Part shown: positions 17,025-25,261 of the stretch, one piece after another | Numbering within the stretch: position 1 is the first letter of the stretch | Layout of the letters: each line of letters opens with the position of its first letter | The notes under the pieces: generated by a model | Told to the model about the DNA's origin: nothing | The model's input: only the letters and a program-made list of their open reading frames with translations | Database searches by the model: none | Assembly (NCBI RefSeq): GCF_943192895.1 | Contig: NZ_CALPCB010000005.1 | Coordinates: forward strand, 62,001 to 126,000 | Origin: Veillonella_A intestinalis | GTDB taxonomy: Bacteria > Bacillota > Negativicutes > Veillonellales > Veillonellaceae | DNA length: 64,000 nucleotides | Reading direction: 5' to 3' | Position numbers and translations under genes: made by a program

Positions 17025-17515
17025 TATCTAAAATGAATTTGTCACATAAATAGTCGTATCAATTCTGCATAATAAACGTCAAAAAATGGTTTTTCTGAAT
17101 CCAAAATACCAATCTATTCTCAATTACCCATTTTAAAGCAAATATGTGCCGTTTACCAATAATTACCACAGTTCATCGTTTCGTGTAATTATAAACCCTT
17201 AAAAACGTCCTAAAAATGTCAAAAACATTGATGCAATCCAATTTTATTCTTATTTTCTCATATTTAAAATTTTACACACGCCCCACGCTCTGTTGTCTCT
17301 ATATTGATACTGACAGTAGCTAAGAGTATCAATATCCATCTATTACCTAAACTCATATTTAGCTTGACTTTTATTGGATACAATACGACTAAACTGCTTA
17401 CTGACGCTTACTGATATAATGCATTCACTCAAAAAACACTCTTATTCCTTATATCTTTTATTCCTTATATAACAAATATTAACTCAGGTATAAACTCTAA
17501 TAAGTACCAACTTAG
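17025..17515. other. AT-rich gap with no gene
   Basis: No frame with a ribosome site. A possible plus-strand extended -10 (TGATATAAT) occurs around 17430. An 11-bp inverted repeat is listed separately. Confidence 0.5.
17301..17335. repeat. 11-bp perfect inverted repeat
   Basis: ATATTGATACT (17301-17311) and AGTATCAATAT (17325-17335) surround 13 bases. There is no T-run. It could be an operator or hairpin; its function is unknown. Confidence 0.5.
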
Positions 17516-17516
17516 A

Positions 17517-17567
17517 TACAAAAAGACTGTAATCTGTGATAAGTTTGTACTATCTTGATTACAGTCT
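17517..17567 (-). terminator. Terminator downstream of the secreted protein gene
   Basis: A perfect 11-bp stem (17524-17534 with 17557-17567) has a 22-base loop. On the minus strand it is followed by CTTTTTG, so it can end the transcript of 17791-18318. Confidence 0.6.
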
Positions 17568-17670
17568 CTTTGGTGCATTGTAGTTTGTAAAGCTCTTTTC
17601 TATAAACTTTACATTCGTATATGTGTTGTGAGTATATTATAGGTTACTCTATTTTATATTATAGATGTTT

Positions 17671-17710
17671 TGTGTTTTTGTGTGTTTTTGTGTGTTTTTG
17701 TGTGTTTTTT
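17671..17710. repeat. Tandem TGTGTTTTTG microsatellite
   Basis: Four consecutive 10-base units, three identical and the last with one change, followed by looser GTGTT-rich sequence to about 17755. It lies just downstream of the secreted protein gene. Copy number may vary between strains. Confidence 0.8.
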
Positions 17711-17790
17711 GTGTTGTATTTATTTTGTGTTTATTTGTGTGTATGTTGATTAGTGTTGTTTCAAGTAAAAAGGGGATTATGTATTATAGT

Positions 17791-18318
17791 CTATGCATTC
17801 ATAAATAGACCTGCTTGTGGAGCTGGCGGATTCTGCGGTCTCTTTTCAGAATTCTGATCAGGTTTTACAGTCGCTGGCTTTTTTGCTTCTTTTTTAGGTG
17901 GCATTGTTTTTTTCGCATCAGGCTGTACTTTTTGCTCACCTCTTGGTTTTACCATGTTACCATCTTTTGCTTTACGCTGTTCATAGTCATTGGCTAAGGC
18001 AACTCTACGTTTTTCTTTAACATCAGCATTTACCTTTGTCTGTGCTTTATCTTTAGTTACCTTAACAGGCTCTGCACCTGGCTCATTACCTGGTTTTACC
18101 TGATTTTGTTGATTGTTAATCGGTGCTGCTACCTTTGGCTGGTTACCTTCACGATTTTTTACAGCTTTATCTTGATTTTGATCAGCTTGTTGCCAAATCG
18201 CATTATTTGCCTGACCTTTTACTTCATTAAAATCTTGTGCATTTACTAAAACCCCAAAGGAATTAGCCCACAGCGTGACCGCAGCAAGAGGAACCATCAA
18301 TACAAACTTACGTTTCAT
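17791..18318 (-). CDS. Small secreted Lys/Gln/Pro-rich protein of unknown function
   Basis: I do not recognise the family. The 175-aa product has a clear signal peptide (MKRKFVLMVPLAAVTLW, cleavage probably after GVLVNA). The rest is low complexity, rich in K, Q, N, P and A, with repeated short KPxxK and NQQNQ-like pieces and no cysteine or transmembrane segment after the signal. It should be exported and probably disordered; binding to peptidoglycan or an envelope polyanion is only a guess. ATG 18318 has AGGAGGT six bases upstream. A longer frame from 18348 would put extra residues before the signal. It stands alone with its own terminator. Confidence 0.7.
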   Translation of the reverse strand: MKRKFVLMVPLAAVTLWANSFGVLVNAQDFNEVKGQANNAIWQQADQNQDKAVKNREGNQPKVAAPINNQQNQVKPGNEPGAEPVKVTKDKAQTKVNADVKEKRRVALANDYEQRKAKDGNMVKPRGEQKVQPDAKKTMPPKKEAKKPATVKPDQNSEKRPQNPPAPQAGLFMNA

Positions 18319-18348
18319 AACTATACCTCCTAGTACAAAAATATGCAT

Positions 18349-18735
18349 AATTTTACATTTTCATAGAGCTAATTACTGCCCTATTTACTCTCTATATTCC
18401 GTTGTTATCTGCTAAGCAATGATTAGCATGTGTACATAATATCGCCATTCAGTGAGATAAAAATGAATTTTCTCATGAACATTTTGTGAACTTCTTCATA
18501 ATTCTAATTCTAAAGCTAAGATGAATAATTATACTGCAACAAAAAAATTCTAATAGCTTTACACTATTAGAATTAATCATTAATGGGCTCATTCTGCTCA
18601 CTATATAACAGGCTTCTTCTACTCACTATATAATGTACTTATTCTGTTCATTATATTATTACGCCCTTTATCCTATTATCTTACTATAGGCTTAACAAGA
18701 TTATCTACAAACTATAAGAAAGCCATAATATGTAT
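18349..18735. other. Gap upstream of the secreted protein gene; no gene
   Basis: AT-rich. Around 18590-18660 a loose repeat of the type GCTCATTCTGCTCACTATATAA occurs about three times (ATTCTGCTCACTATATAA, CTTCTACTCACTATATAA, ATTCTGTTCATTATATTA). No reading frame or clear regulatory site was identified. Confidence 0.45.
18590..18660. repeat. Three degenerate tandem repeats of about 30 bases
   Basis: Three copies of a CTCATTCTGCTCACTATATAA-like unit in a row with differences between copies. Origin and role are unknown. Confidence 0.5.
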
Positions 18736-18777
18736 AAAAAGAAAAGTGCCGTTGCCCTTAGGGAGGAGGCAACGGCA
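18736..18777 (-). terminator. Terminator of the candidate small RNA
   Basis: A 10-bp GC-rich stem pairs 18747-18756 with 18768-18777, followed on the minus strand by a CTTTTCTTTTT run. Confidence 0.85.
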
Positions 18778-18927
18778 AGTTGTTCGTACATATCTGTACT
18801 CACGATTAGGTATAGGTATTTAGAGGTTTAACAAGTGGACTCACCCATAAGTACTTCCGGGATAAAGAATTACTTCGAGCTGTAACGCCCAGTTCTGAAT
18901 AACTGTTAGTTACTGTTCCCTTGTTAT
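18738..18927 (-). ncRNA. Candidate small RNA with its own promoter and terminator
   Basis: On the minus strand a well-formed promoter predicts a start near 18927 and a strong terminator ends at about 18738, giving an RNA of about 190 bases with no good ORF. Visible helices are CTTGTT (18920-18925) with AACAAG (18830-18835), and GTACA (18786-18790) with TGTAC (18795-18799). Size and isolation would fit 6S RNA, but I cannot confirm the fold, and no SRP or tmRNA signature is present. Confidence 0.6.
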
Positions 18928-18933
18928 GAACCC

Positions 18934-18962
18934 ATTATAACATGTAAATCTAAAAAGTTCAA
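18934..18962 (-). promoter_or_regulatory. Promoter of the candidate small RNA
   Basis: On the minus strand TTGAAC (18962-18957) and a perfect TATAAT (18939-18934) are 17 bases apart. It lies after the esterase gene stop and points away from it, so it serves an independent transcript. Confidence 0.75.
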
Positions 18963-19056
18963 TACATAAAATTTATTTTTTTCGATTTAATTTAAAATTT
19001 TCCATATAACAACATCAATCAAAGCTAAATCCCTGATTTTACCTATAGATTCTATA

Positions 19057-19611
19057 CTATTTTAATTTTGGGGCCAACACAGTTAGGGCTGTTTCAAACA
19101 TATAACGATAGCCTAATTCATTAGGATGCACATCACCAGCATATAAGATTTCACCCCGCTGATCCGCTTCAGCAATCGTAGCATAGAAATCAATATATGT
19201 AATCCCATGATTCTGACAATATTGTTTTAATTGTGTATTATATGCCACCAAAACAGCGTCTTCCCCATCAGGATCACAGTCAATCTGAGGCGCTAAACCT
19301 ATAATGACGTCCGCTCCCACTTTTTGTATTCGTTTCACCGAGCGCAACATATTAAAATAACAATCCTCAGCTGAGCGACCATGCAAAATATCATTGGTGC
19401 CACCCATGATACATACTATATCATAAGTCTGTTCACTCAATACCCGTTCTACATTGTTAAAAATGGCTTGCAAAGTAGCCCCATCTACACCAGCATTCAC
19501 AATTTGCCCGGCCTTGCCTAGCTCCTGCTGTAACAATTCAACCCAACCTTGCCCATAAGGAACATCATAGCCACGAGTCAAACTATCACCAATACATAAT
19601 ATGTTCTTCAT
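19057..19611 (-). CDS. SGNH/GDSL-family esterase
   Basis: The 184-aa protein is a small serine hydrolase of the SGNH fold, related to TesA/arylesterases. Block I is CIGDSLTRG with the nucleophilic serine, block III is GGTNDIL, and block V is GDVHPNELGY with the catalytic Asp and His. There is no signal peptide, so it is probably cytoplasmic. The substrate cannot be told from the sequence; short acyl esters or deacetylation of sugars are typical for relatives. The start follows TAGGTGAT. It lies 37 bases after queC and is probably co-transcribed with it, with no obvious functional link. Confidence 0.85.
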   Translation of the reverse strand: MKNILCIGDSLTRGYDVPYGQGWVELLQQELGKAGQIVNAGVDGATLQAIFNNVERVLSEQTYDIVCIMGGTNDILHGRSAEDCYFNMLRSVKRIQKVGADVIIGLAPQIDCDPDGEDAVLVAYNTQLKQYCQNHGITYIDFYATIAEADQRGEILYAGDVHPNELGYRYMFETALTVLAPKLK

Positions 19612-19648
19612 TGTATCACCTACTTCGTTCCACCTGTTTCGCCTAACC

Positions 19649-20350
19649 TTATGCCTTAGTGCCTTTTAAGAGAGGGTCTACTGTCCCATTAAGCTCAAAG
19701 GCCTTAATACGATCAATACAAGTACCACAAGTGCCACAAGGAGTATCGCTCCCTTCATAGCAACTCCAAGTCAATTCATAAGGCACCTTAAGATCCAGAC
19801 CAACCTTCACTAATTGAGCCTTATTTTTGGCCGCAAAAGGAGCTACTACCTGCACCTTATCATAGGTACCAATAGAAATCGCTTTTGCCATAGTACTAAC
19901 GAATTCTTCACTGCAATCGGCATAAGCATTACCAGCCGCATCATCGGCATGAGCGCCTAAGTAAATCTGCACTGTATCATCAGGAAACAGGCTCATGCCC
20001 AAACTAGCTACAGCAGATAACATCAAGCCATTGCGAAATGGCACATAGGTACTCACCATTCCTTCTCCCTCTTCTTCGATTTGCTCAGCATAACTCTTAT
20101 GTGCAATCTCTTCGGTGGAACCTTGCAACAATGAACAATTAGAATATTTTAAAATTTGAGACACATCTAATTCATAATGTGGTACTTCATAATGAGCTGC
20201 TATGTTACGTGCACATTGCAATTCTTTATCATGTTTTTGTCCATAAAAAATTGAAACGGCCGCCACATTGTCTTTGCCCAACTGGTCAATGGCTAAGGCC
20301 AAACAAGTTGTCGAATCAACGCCACCACTAGATAAAACAATTGCTTTCAT
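19649..20350 (-). CDS. queC: 7-cyano-7-deazaguanine synthase
   Basis: It converts 7-carboxy-7-deazaguanine to preQ0 with ATP and ammonia, in the pathway to queuosine in tRNA. The 233-aa product has the PP-loop ATP pyrophosphatase motif LSSGGVDSTT at the N-terminus and the C-terminal zinc site, a cysteine in SCYEG followed by CGTCGTCIDR. queD, queE and folE are not in this window. I looked for a preQ1 riboswitch in the 136 bases upstream and found none. It is preceded by the terminator of hisC. Confidence 0.95.
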   Translation of the reverse strand: MKAIVLSSGGVDSTTCLALAIDQLGKDNVAAVSIFYGQKHDKELQCARNIAAHYEVPHYELDVSQILKYSNCSLLQGSTEEIAHKSYAEQIEEEGEGMVSTYVPFRNGLMLSAVASLGMSLFPDDTVQIYLGAHADDAAGNAYADCSEEFVSTMAKAISIGTYDKVQVVAPFAAKNKAQLVKVGLDLKVPYELTWSCYEGSDTPCGTCGTCIDRIKAFELNGTVDPLLKGTKA

Positions 20351-20424
20351 AAGAACATCCTTCCCATCTATCGCTTACAGTATTGGTTAACTATTTGTTA
20401 TACCATCTAATACATCTAATAAAA

Positions 20425-20463
20425 GTAGCCAAAATAAGGGCGAATCTTCTCCGATTGCCCTTA
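20425..20463 (-). terminator. Terminator of the histidine operon
   Basis: TAAGGGC-GAATC pairs with GATT-GCCCTTA around a short loop (20435-20463). The minus strand continues with TTATTTT. It lies just after the hisC stop. Confidence 0.75.
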
Positions 20464-20486
20464 TCTATAGCTCTATTATTATCATA

Positions 20487-21584
20487 TCACATGGTGCAAG
20501 TCTCTAAAAACTGCCCCAATAATTGTTGCATTATTTTACAATCTTCTGCTTCACCGATGGTAATGCGCAGCCATTGAGGCCGTAATCCTACACGAACTTG
20601 ATAACCCGCTTGTAGCCACATATCAGCTACAGCCTTTGCCTCTTCTGGGGATTTAAATTCTACAAATAAAAAATTCGCTTCACTGGCATAATAATGGAGG
20701 CCTTTTTCTGCTAAATACGCTTCCCAACCTGCACGAGCCACTGCATTGGCCGCCACTACACGACGAATAAACGCTTGGTCTCCCAATGCAGCTTCCGCCG
20801 CCACTTGTGAAACGCTATTTAAGTTATAGGGTAAACGAATGGTCTGTACATAATTCACTAAAGCTTTTCCTAATACTAAATAGCCCACTCGGTAATTAGC
20901 TAAACCATACGCTTTGGAAAAGGTACGCATAATCCCTATATTTTCAAACTCAGCCAATAATGGAAGCGCACTCGGCGCTTCAACAGAAGAAACAAATTCA
21001 ATATAGGCCTCATCAATAAGCACCAAAACATCCTTAGGGATTTGCTTCATAAATTTACGAATGGCCTCCACAGATACATAGGTACCTGTCGGATTATTAG
21101 GATTGCAAAGCCAGACTAATTTTGTCGTTTCATCAATAGCATCTACCATTCCCTCTAAATCAGTAGCCCCAGTCACTTCATTACAAGGTACCCCTTTAAT
21201 AATGGCCCCTTCCAACTGACCATTAAGGGCATATTCTGAAAAGGTCGGCGTACTGATGACGATAGAATCGCCAGCAGTCAAAAAGGTACGACTTAATAAG
21301 GTAATCACCTCATCTAAACCGACACCAATAACTAAAGACTCTGCCGGAACTTTAATAAAATCGGCAATAGCCGTGCGAAGCGAGGTAGCGTAACCGTCAG
21401 GATATTGGCTACAATCATAACTATTTACATAAGCGAGTACCGCCTCTTTTACCTGTGACGATGTGCCATAAGGATTTTCATTGGCTGATAAACGAACCAA
21501 TTTCGTTAATCCTAACCGCTCTTTCAAACGACTAATTGGTTCCTCCGGAATATATGGTTTTAATTGTTGAATACTCTCTTTCAT
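20487..21584 (-). CDS. hisC: Histidinol-phosphate aminotransferase
   Basis: This PLP aminotransferase converts imidazole acetol phosphate to L-histidinol phosphate. The 365-aa product is a fold-type I enzyme with NENPYG, CNPNNPTGT, the DEAYIEF aspartate/tyrosine pair, the PLP lysine in RTFSKAYGLA, and the arginine in RPQWLRITIG. ATG 21584 has AGAAAGGA seven bases upstream and is preferred over an in-frame TTG six bases earlier. It is the last gene of the his operon, 35 bases after hisE. Confidence 0.95.
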   Translation of the reverse strand: MKESIQQLKPYIPEEPISRLKERLGLTKLVRLSANENPYGTSSQVKEAVLAYVNSYDCSQYPDGYATSLRTAIADFIKVPAESLVIGVGLDEVITLLSRTFLTAGDSIVISTPTFSEYALNGQLEGAIIKGVPCNEVTGATDLEGMVDAIDETTKLVWLCNPNNPTGTYVSVEAIRKFMKQIPKDVLVLIDEAYIEFVSSVEAPSALPLLAEFENIGIMRTFSKAYGLANYRVGYLVLGKALVNYVQTIRLPYNLNSVSQVAAEAALGDQAFIRRVVAANAVARAGWEAYLAEKGLHYYASEANFLFVEFKSPEEAKAVADMWLQAGYQVRVGLRPQWLRITIGEAEDCKIMQQLLGQFLETCTM

Positions 21585-21619
21585 AGCCAATCCTTTCTAA
21601 CACGTATACTACCTATTAC

Positions 21620-21943
21620 TTATAGATTTTCAATTTTAGGGCGATCCGTAGTCTTACTCACCAAGCCTTCGCGCTGTGCTAATTCCTCAGTAATCGCCTC
21701 ATAAGGAACGCCTTTTTCAACTAACAATACGAGCAAATGATATAGCAAATCGGCCGTTTCACTCACCAATTCATCAGTACCCTCATTCTTAGCAGCAATC
21801 ACCACTTCCGTCGCTTCTTCGCCGACTTTCTTCAAAATCTTATCTAAACCTTTAGAAAATAAATAGTTCGTATAAGACCCTTCTTTTGGCGTTTCTTTGC
21901 GGTTTTGAATAATATCATATAATTCAACTAATTCTTGTGCCAT
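21620..21943 (-). CDS. hisE: Phosphoribosyl-ATP pyrophosphatase
   Basis: It hydrolyses phosphoribosyl-ATP to phosphoribosyl-AMP, step two of histidine synthesis. The 107-aa MazG-like all-helical protein shows SYTNYLFSKGLDKILKKVGEE and EATEVVIAAKN, with metal-binding acidic residues (EEATE, ETADLLYHLLVLL). It is separate from hisI here, although the two are fused in enterobacteria, and starts two bases after the hisI stop. Confidence 0.95.
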   Translation of the reverse strand: MAQELVELYDIIQNRKETPKEGSYTNYLFSKGLDKILKKVGEEATEVVIAAKNEGTDELVSETADLLYHLLVLLVEKGVPYEAITEELAQREGLVSKTTDRPKIENL

Positions 21944-21945
21944 GC

Positions 21946-22272
21946 TTAGTTCTCTCCTTCCAAGGGGATTGTGTTAAAAAAACAACTCCTAGCCCCAGTA
22001 TGACAGGCAGGCCCCTTAGGAATCACTTCTAACAACAAAGTATCGCCATCACAATCTAAGGCGGCTCGAACTACTTGTTGCGTATGCCCACTAATGCCAC
22101 CTTTATGCCATAGTTCTTGACGGGAACGAGACCAAAACCAGGTTTCTTTAGTCTGTAAAGTCCGCTCATAGCTTACTTCATTCATCCAAGCCACCATGAG
22201 CACTTCTTTCGTATTTGCATCAACCACGACGGTGGGCAATAGGCCTTGTCCTTTTGCAAAATCAGGTGTCAT
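21946..22272 (-). CDS. hisI: Phosphoribosyl-AMP cyclohydrolase
   Basis: It opens the adenine ring of phosphoribosyl-AMP, step three. The 108-aa protein has the zinc site residues in DCDGDTLLL and the cysteines of ACHTGARSCF, with VLMVAWMN and TWFWSRSRQELWHKG typical of the family. ATG 22272 is preferred to an in-frame TTG at 22290 because TAGGAG lies eight bases before it. The 140-base gap to hisF is unusually long for this operon and holds short repeats. Confidence 0.95.
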   Translation of the reverse strand: MTPDFAKGQGLLPTVVVDANTKEVLMVAWMNEVSYERTLQTKETWFWSRSRQELWHKGGISGHTQQVVRAALDCDGDTLLLEVIPKGPACHTGARSCFFNTIPLEGEN

Positions 22273-22340
22273 CCATCTTACTCCTATCAAATCATACCTT
22301 TCAAATTGTATTTTTCAAATCGTATGCTTCCTATCGTATT

Positions 22341-22368
22341 CTTCATAGCGCACTCTTCATAGCGCACT
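22341..22368. repeat. Tandem 14-base repeat between hisF and hisI
   Basis: CTTCATAGCGCACT occurs twice in direct succession and begins a third time. It sits in the only long spacer inside the his operon core. Confidence 0.7.
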
Positions 22369-22412
22369 CTTCATCTCGTACTTTTCCTATCATACCATTC
22401 ATACTATATAAC

Positions 22413-23171
22413 TTAACGGACTGGTATATTATGAGCGCGCAAGGCCTCTTTCACATCCTCAATTGTTAATTCTTGGAAGTGAAAAATAGATGCCGCTAAC
22501 GCTCCTGTCACTTTAGTTTGTTGAAATACCTCCACAAAGTGTGCCACCGTACCTGCCCCACCAGAGGCAATAATCGGCACCTGCACTAAATCACCTAAGT
22601 TTTTATATAAATCAATATCAAAGCCCGATTTAGTACCATCTTTATCCATGCTAGTTACAAGCAATTCACCAGCCCCTAGCCGAACCGCTTCCTGTGCCCA
22701 TTCATAGGCCAGTTTATCCGTCTTTTTACGGCCACCATGCGTATAAGCATAGCGTTTACCCGTTTCAGGGTCAGTCTTAACATCAATGGCAACTACAATG
22801 CATTGATTGCCAAATTTTTCAGCCCCTTCACGGATAAGTTCTGGATTCGCTAACGCCGCAGAATTCAAAGAAATTTTATCCGCCCCTGCTTGCAATAAAC
22901 GTTGCATATCGTCGACAGTACGAATGCCACCGCCAACAGTGAGCGGCATAAATACTTCTTTAGATATAGCGGAAATTACATCCTTAAAAGTGCCTCGCCC
23001 TTCTGTCGTAGCCGTAATATCTAAAAATACTTGCTCGTCAGCACCCTGCGTTTCATAGGATGCGGCTATGGCCACTGGATCACCTACATCCACAAGATTC
23101 ACAAAGTTTACGCCTTTTTTTACACGACCATTATCCACATCTAAGCAAGGAATAATTCGTTTTGCTAACAT
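22413..23171 (-). CDS. hisF: Imidazole glycerol phosphate synthase, cyclase subunit
   Basis: With HisH it turns PRFAR and ammonia into imidazole glycerol phosphate and AICAR. The 252-aa barrel has LAKRIIPCLDVDNGRV with the catalytic aspartate, VGGGIRTVDDM, and SMDKDGTKSGFD with the second catalytic aspartate. A second phosphate site is IASGGAG. The ATG overlaps the hisA stop by seven bases. Ammonia comes through the barrel from HisH, encoded two genes upstream. Confidence 0.97.
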   Translation of the reverse strand: MLAKRIIPCLDVDNGRVKKGVNFVNLVDVGDPVAIAASYETQGADEQVFLDITATTEGRGTFKDVISAISKEVFMPLTVGGGIRTVDDMQRLLQAGADKISLNSAALANPELIREGAEKFGNQCIVVAIDVKTDPETGKRYAYTHGGRKKTDKLAYEWAQEAVRLGAGELLVTSMDKDGTKSGFDIDLYKNLGDLVQVPIIASGGAGTVAHFVEVFQQTKVTGALAASIFHFQELTIEDVKEALRAHNIPVR

Positions 23172-23890
23172 AATTCCTCCTCTAGCGCTACTACATCCGC
23201 CAAGGTTAAAGGCCCTTCATAAAGCGCTTTACCTACGATGCAATCAGTAAGCCCTTTAGCTCTTAAACTGATAATATCTTCCTTATGTCGAATCCCACCA
23301 GAGGCAATGATAACCGCTTTAGGAAACAACCTTTGTAAATCAGCGAGTAGTGTTTCATTAGCCCCTGACATAGTGCCATCACGGCTAATATCGGTGACTA
23401 TAAAGTAAATGGCCCCTGCTGTTATCATTTCACGAATTAAATCAACCATAGTCACTTCTGACTGTTCTAGCCAGCCTTCGGTTGCCACTTTACCGTCAAT
23501 GCCATCGACACCGATAACAATACGTTCAGCCCCGTAAGTCTTAAGCATACGTTTCGTAAAATCTGCCTGTTTCAGTGCCACTGACCCTAAAATAATTCGA
23601 TTAACCCCTGCCTCCAAATAGGCCTGAATAGTTGCTTCATCACGGATACCGCCCCCCACTTCCATAATGCCTGTGAAAGCTTGACGAATGCCTACAATGG
23701 TATCATAATTAACCGGTTTGCCCGCTTTAGCCCCATCTAAATCAACTACATGAAGGGCCTTAATGCCCGCTTTCTCATAGGAAGTGGCTTGATCGACTGG
23801 ATTGGGATTAATCACGACTTCTTGATTAAAGTCGCCTTTAAATAAACGCACACTTCGTTTATTTTGTATATCAATGCCAGGAAATATCAT
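23165..23890 (-). CDS. hisA: Phosphoribosylformimino-5-aminoimidazole carboxamide ribotide isomerase
   Basis: It is the Amadori isomerase of the histidine pathway, converting ProFAR to PRFAR. The 241-aa half-barrel-duplicated protein starts MIFPGIDIQNKRSVRLFKG with the catalytic aspartate. It has VGGGIRDEATIQ, VTDISRDGTMSG and IIASGGIRH. ATG 23890 has GAGGAGG six bases upstream; a longer frame from 23944 runs into hisH and is not used. It ends inside the start of hisF. Confidence 0.96.
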   Translation of the reverse strand: MIFPGIDIQNKRSVRLFKGDFNQEVVINPNPVDQATSYEKAGIKALHVVDLDGAKAGKPVNYDTIVGIRQAFTGIMEVGGGIRDEATIQAYLEAGVNRIILGSVALKQADFTKRMLKTYGAERIVIGVDGIDGKVATEGWLEQSEVTMVDLIREMITAGAIYFIVTDISRDGTMSGANETLLADLQRLFPKAVIIASGGIRHKEDIISLRAKGLTDCIVGKALYEGPLTLADVVALEEELC

Positions 23891-23918
23891 GTAAACCTCC
23901 TCAATAGCGCCTACAACT

Positions 23919-24530
23919 TTACACAGCGCCACATAAACTACCAAACTGTTTTAACAAACGAAGTCCAATGGCCGCACTCTTTTCAGGGTGAAACTGCATA
24001 CCATAAATAGATCCTCGCCCCACAATCGCTGGTATCGTAACGCCATAATCAGCAGCAGCTACTATATATTCATCATCACAACAAGCATAATAGGAATGAA
24101 CAAAATAAGTATATTCATTATCCACAAAGCTAAATGGACTGGCGGGCTTATATACTCGGTTTTGATTCCAACCTGTATGTGGCACCATAAGACCTAAATC
24201 AGTAGGAATGGCTTCTACTGTACCTGGAATTAAACCTAACCCCGCTGTCTTGCCATATTCCGTAGACGATTCAAAGAGAATCTGCATACCTAAACAAATC
24301 CCTAAGAGGGGCGTTTCCTTAGCGGCTACGTCTTGTAATACAGGCACTAACCCCCTTTGGGTGAGCGTTTCCATAGCCTGTTTAAAAGCACCTACACCCG
24401 GCACAACCACCCCATCGGCCTTAAGAATTATCTCCTTATCCGCTGTCAATACAGTAGGAATGCCTAAATGGGTGAACGCCTTTTGCACATTAAATGTATT
24501 CCCTGCATCATAATCCACTATTGCAATCAT
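23919..24530 (-). CDS. hisH: Imidazole glycerol phosphate synthase, glutamine amidotransferase subunit
   Basis: This class I glutaminase feeds ammonia to HisF. The 203-aa product has PGVGAFKQAME, the nucleophile cysteine in LLGICLGMQILFE, and the catalytic His and Glu in GMQFHPEKS. It starts 14 bases after hisB and is followed by hisA then hisF, the common H-A-F order. Confidence 0.96.
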   Translation of the reverse strand: MIAIVDYDAGNTFNVQKAFTHLGIPTVLTADKEIILKADGVVVPGVGAFKQAMETLTQRGLVPVLQDVAAKETPLLGICLGMQILFESSTEYGKTAGLGLIPGTVEAIPTDLGLMVPHTGWNQNRVYKPASPFSFVDNEYTYFVHSYYACCDDEYIVAAADYGVTIPAIVGRGSIYGMQFHPEKSAAIGLRLLKQFGSLCGAV

Positions 24531-24544
24531 ATCTATCCTTTACT

Positions 24545-25261
24545 CTACACAGTTAAGCTACCCTTGGTGGAATTAATGCCTACAATATCTGCATTAAATG
24601 TAACCGCCTGTCGCAACGCACGGCCTGTAGCCTTAAACATACTTTCAATAATATGATGGGTATTACGACCATACTCATTGCGCACATGAAGGTTCATTAA
24701 GCCATTCATAGCTAAAGCTTGAAAAAAATCTTCCACCAATTCTGTTTCAAAATTACCACCTAATACAGGGGTGCTAAGCGCCGCTTGATACACTAAATAA
24801 GGGCGACCACTTAAATCAATAACCACCTGAGTCAATGCTTCATCCATCGGTACCCACGCATTGCCATATCGTTCAATTTGCTCTTTAGACCCTAGGGCTT
24901 GCGTTAAAGCTTGCCCCAAAGCTAAGGCTACATCCTCTACCGTGTGATGCGCATCAATATAGGTATCCCCTTTGGCCGTAATAGTCAAGCCAAAGCGACC
25001 ATGTTTGGCCAATAAGGTAAGCATATGATCTAAAAAGCCGATCCCCGTCGCAATGTCTACCCCGGTCTGCTCATCTAAATTGAGACTAACTTCTATGTTA
25101 GTTTCTGCAGTCACTCGTTTCACAACGCCACAACGCCCCGCACGCTGGCTAACCGTATCAGCCGTAACCAAATTGTTTGTATCAGCCGCAACCAACCCTT
25201 TCATATCCATAGCGTTCCCTTTAGTATTACCTAGTGGTATCTCTTTATTCTTAGTGTCCAT
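24545..25261 (-). CDS. hisB: Imidazoleglycerol-phosphate dehydratase, with N-terminal extension
   Basis: It dehydrates imidazole glycerol phosphate to imidazole acetol phosphate, using two manganese ions bound by repeated histidine motifs. LDHMLTLLAKHG, DAHHTVEDVALALG and NTHHIIESMFKA are all present. From ATG 25261 the product is 238 aa, about 45 longer than the usual enzyme. The extra N-terminus (MDTKNKEIPLGNTKG...) is polar with an ADTNNLVTADT repeat. ATG 25213 has AAAGGGA five bases upstream and would give a shorter form, so the true start is uncertain. ATG 25261 overlaps the hisD end by 11 bases, which suits coupling. No phosphatase domain is fused. Confidence 0.92.
   Translation of the reverse strand: MDTKNKEIPLGNTKGNAMDMKGLVAADTNNLVTADTVSQRAGRCGVVKRVTAETNIEVSLNLDEQTGVDIATGIGFLDHMLTLLAKHGRFGLTITAKGDTYIDAHHTVEDVALALGQALTQALGSKEQIERYGNAWVPMDEALTQVVIDLSGRPYLVYQAALSTPVLGGNFETELVEDFFQALAMNGLMNLHVRNEYGRNTHHIIESMFKATGRALRQAVTFNADIVGINSTKGSLTV

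Noticed and set aside
17640..17760. CRISPR-like repeats
   Set aside because: The units are 10 bases long, contiguous and without spacers, so it is a microsatellite.
20351..20486. preQ1 riboswitch upstream of queC
   Set aside because: No preQ1-type loop and A-rich tail was found; the region holds the hisC terminator.
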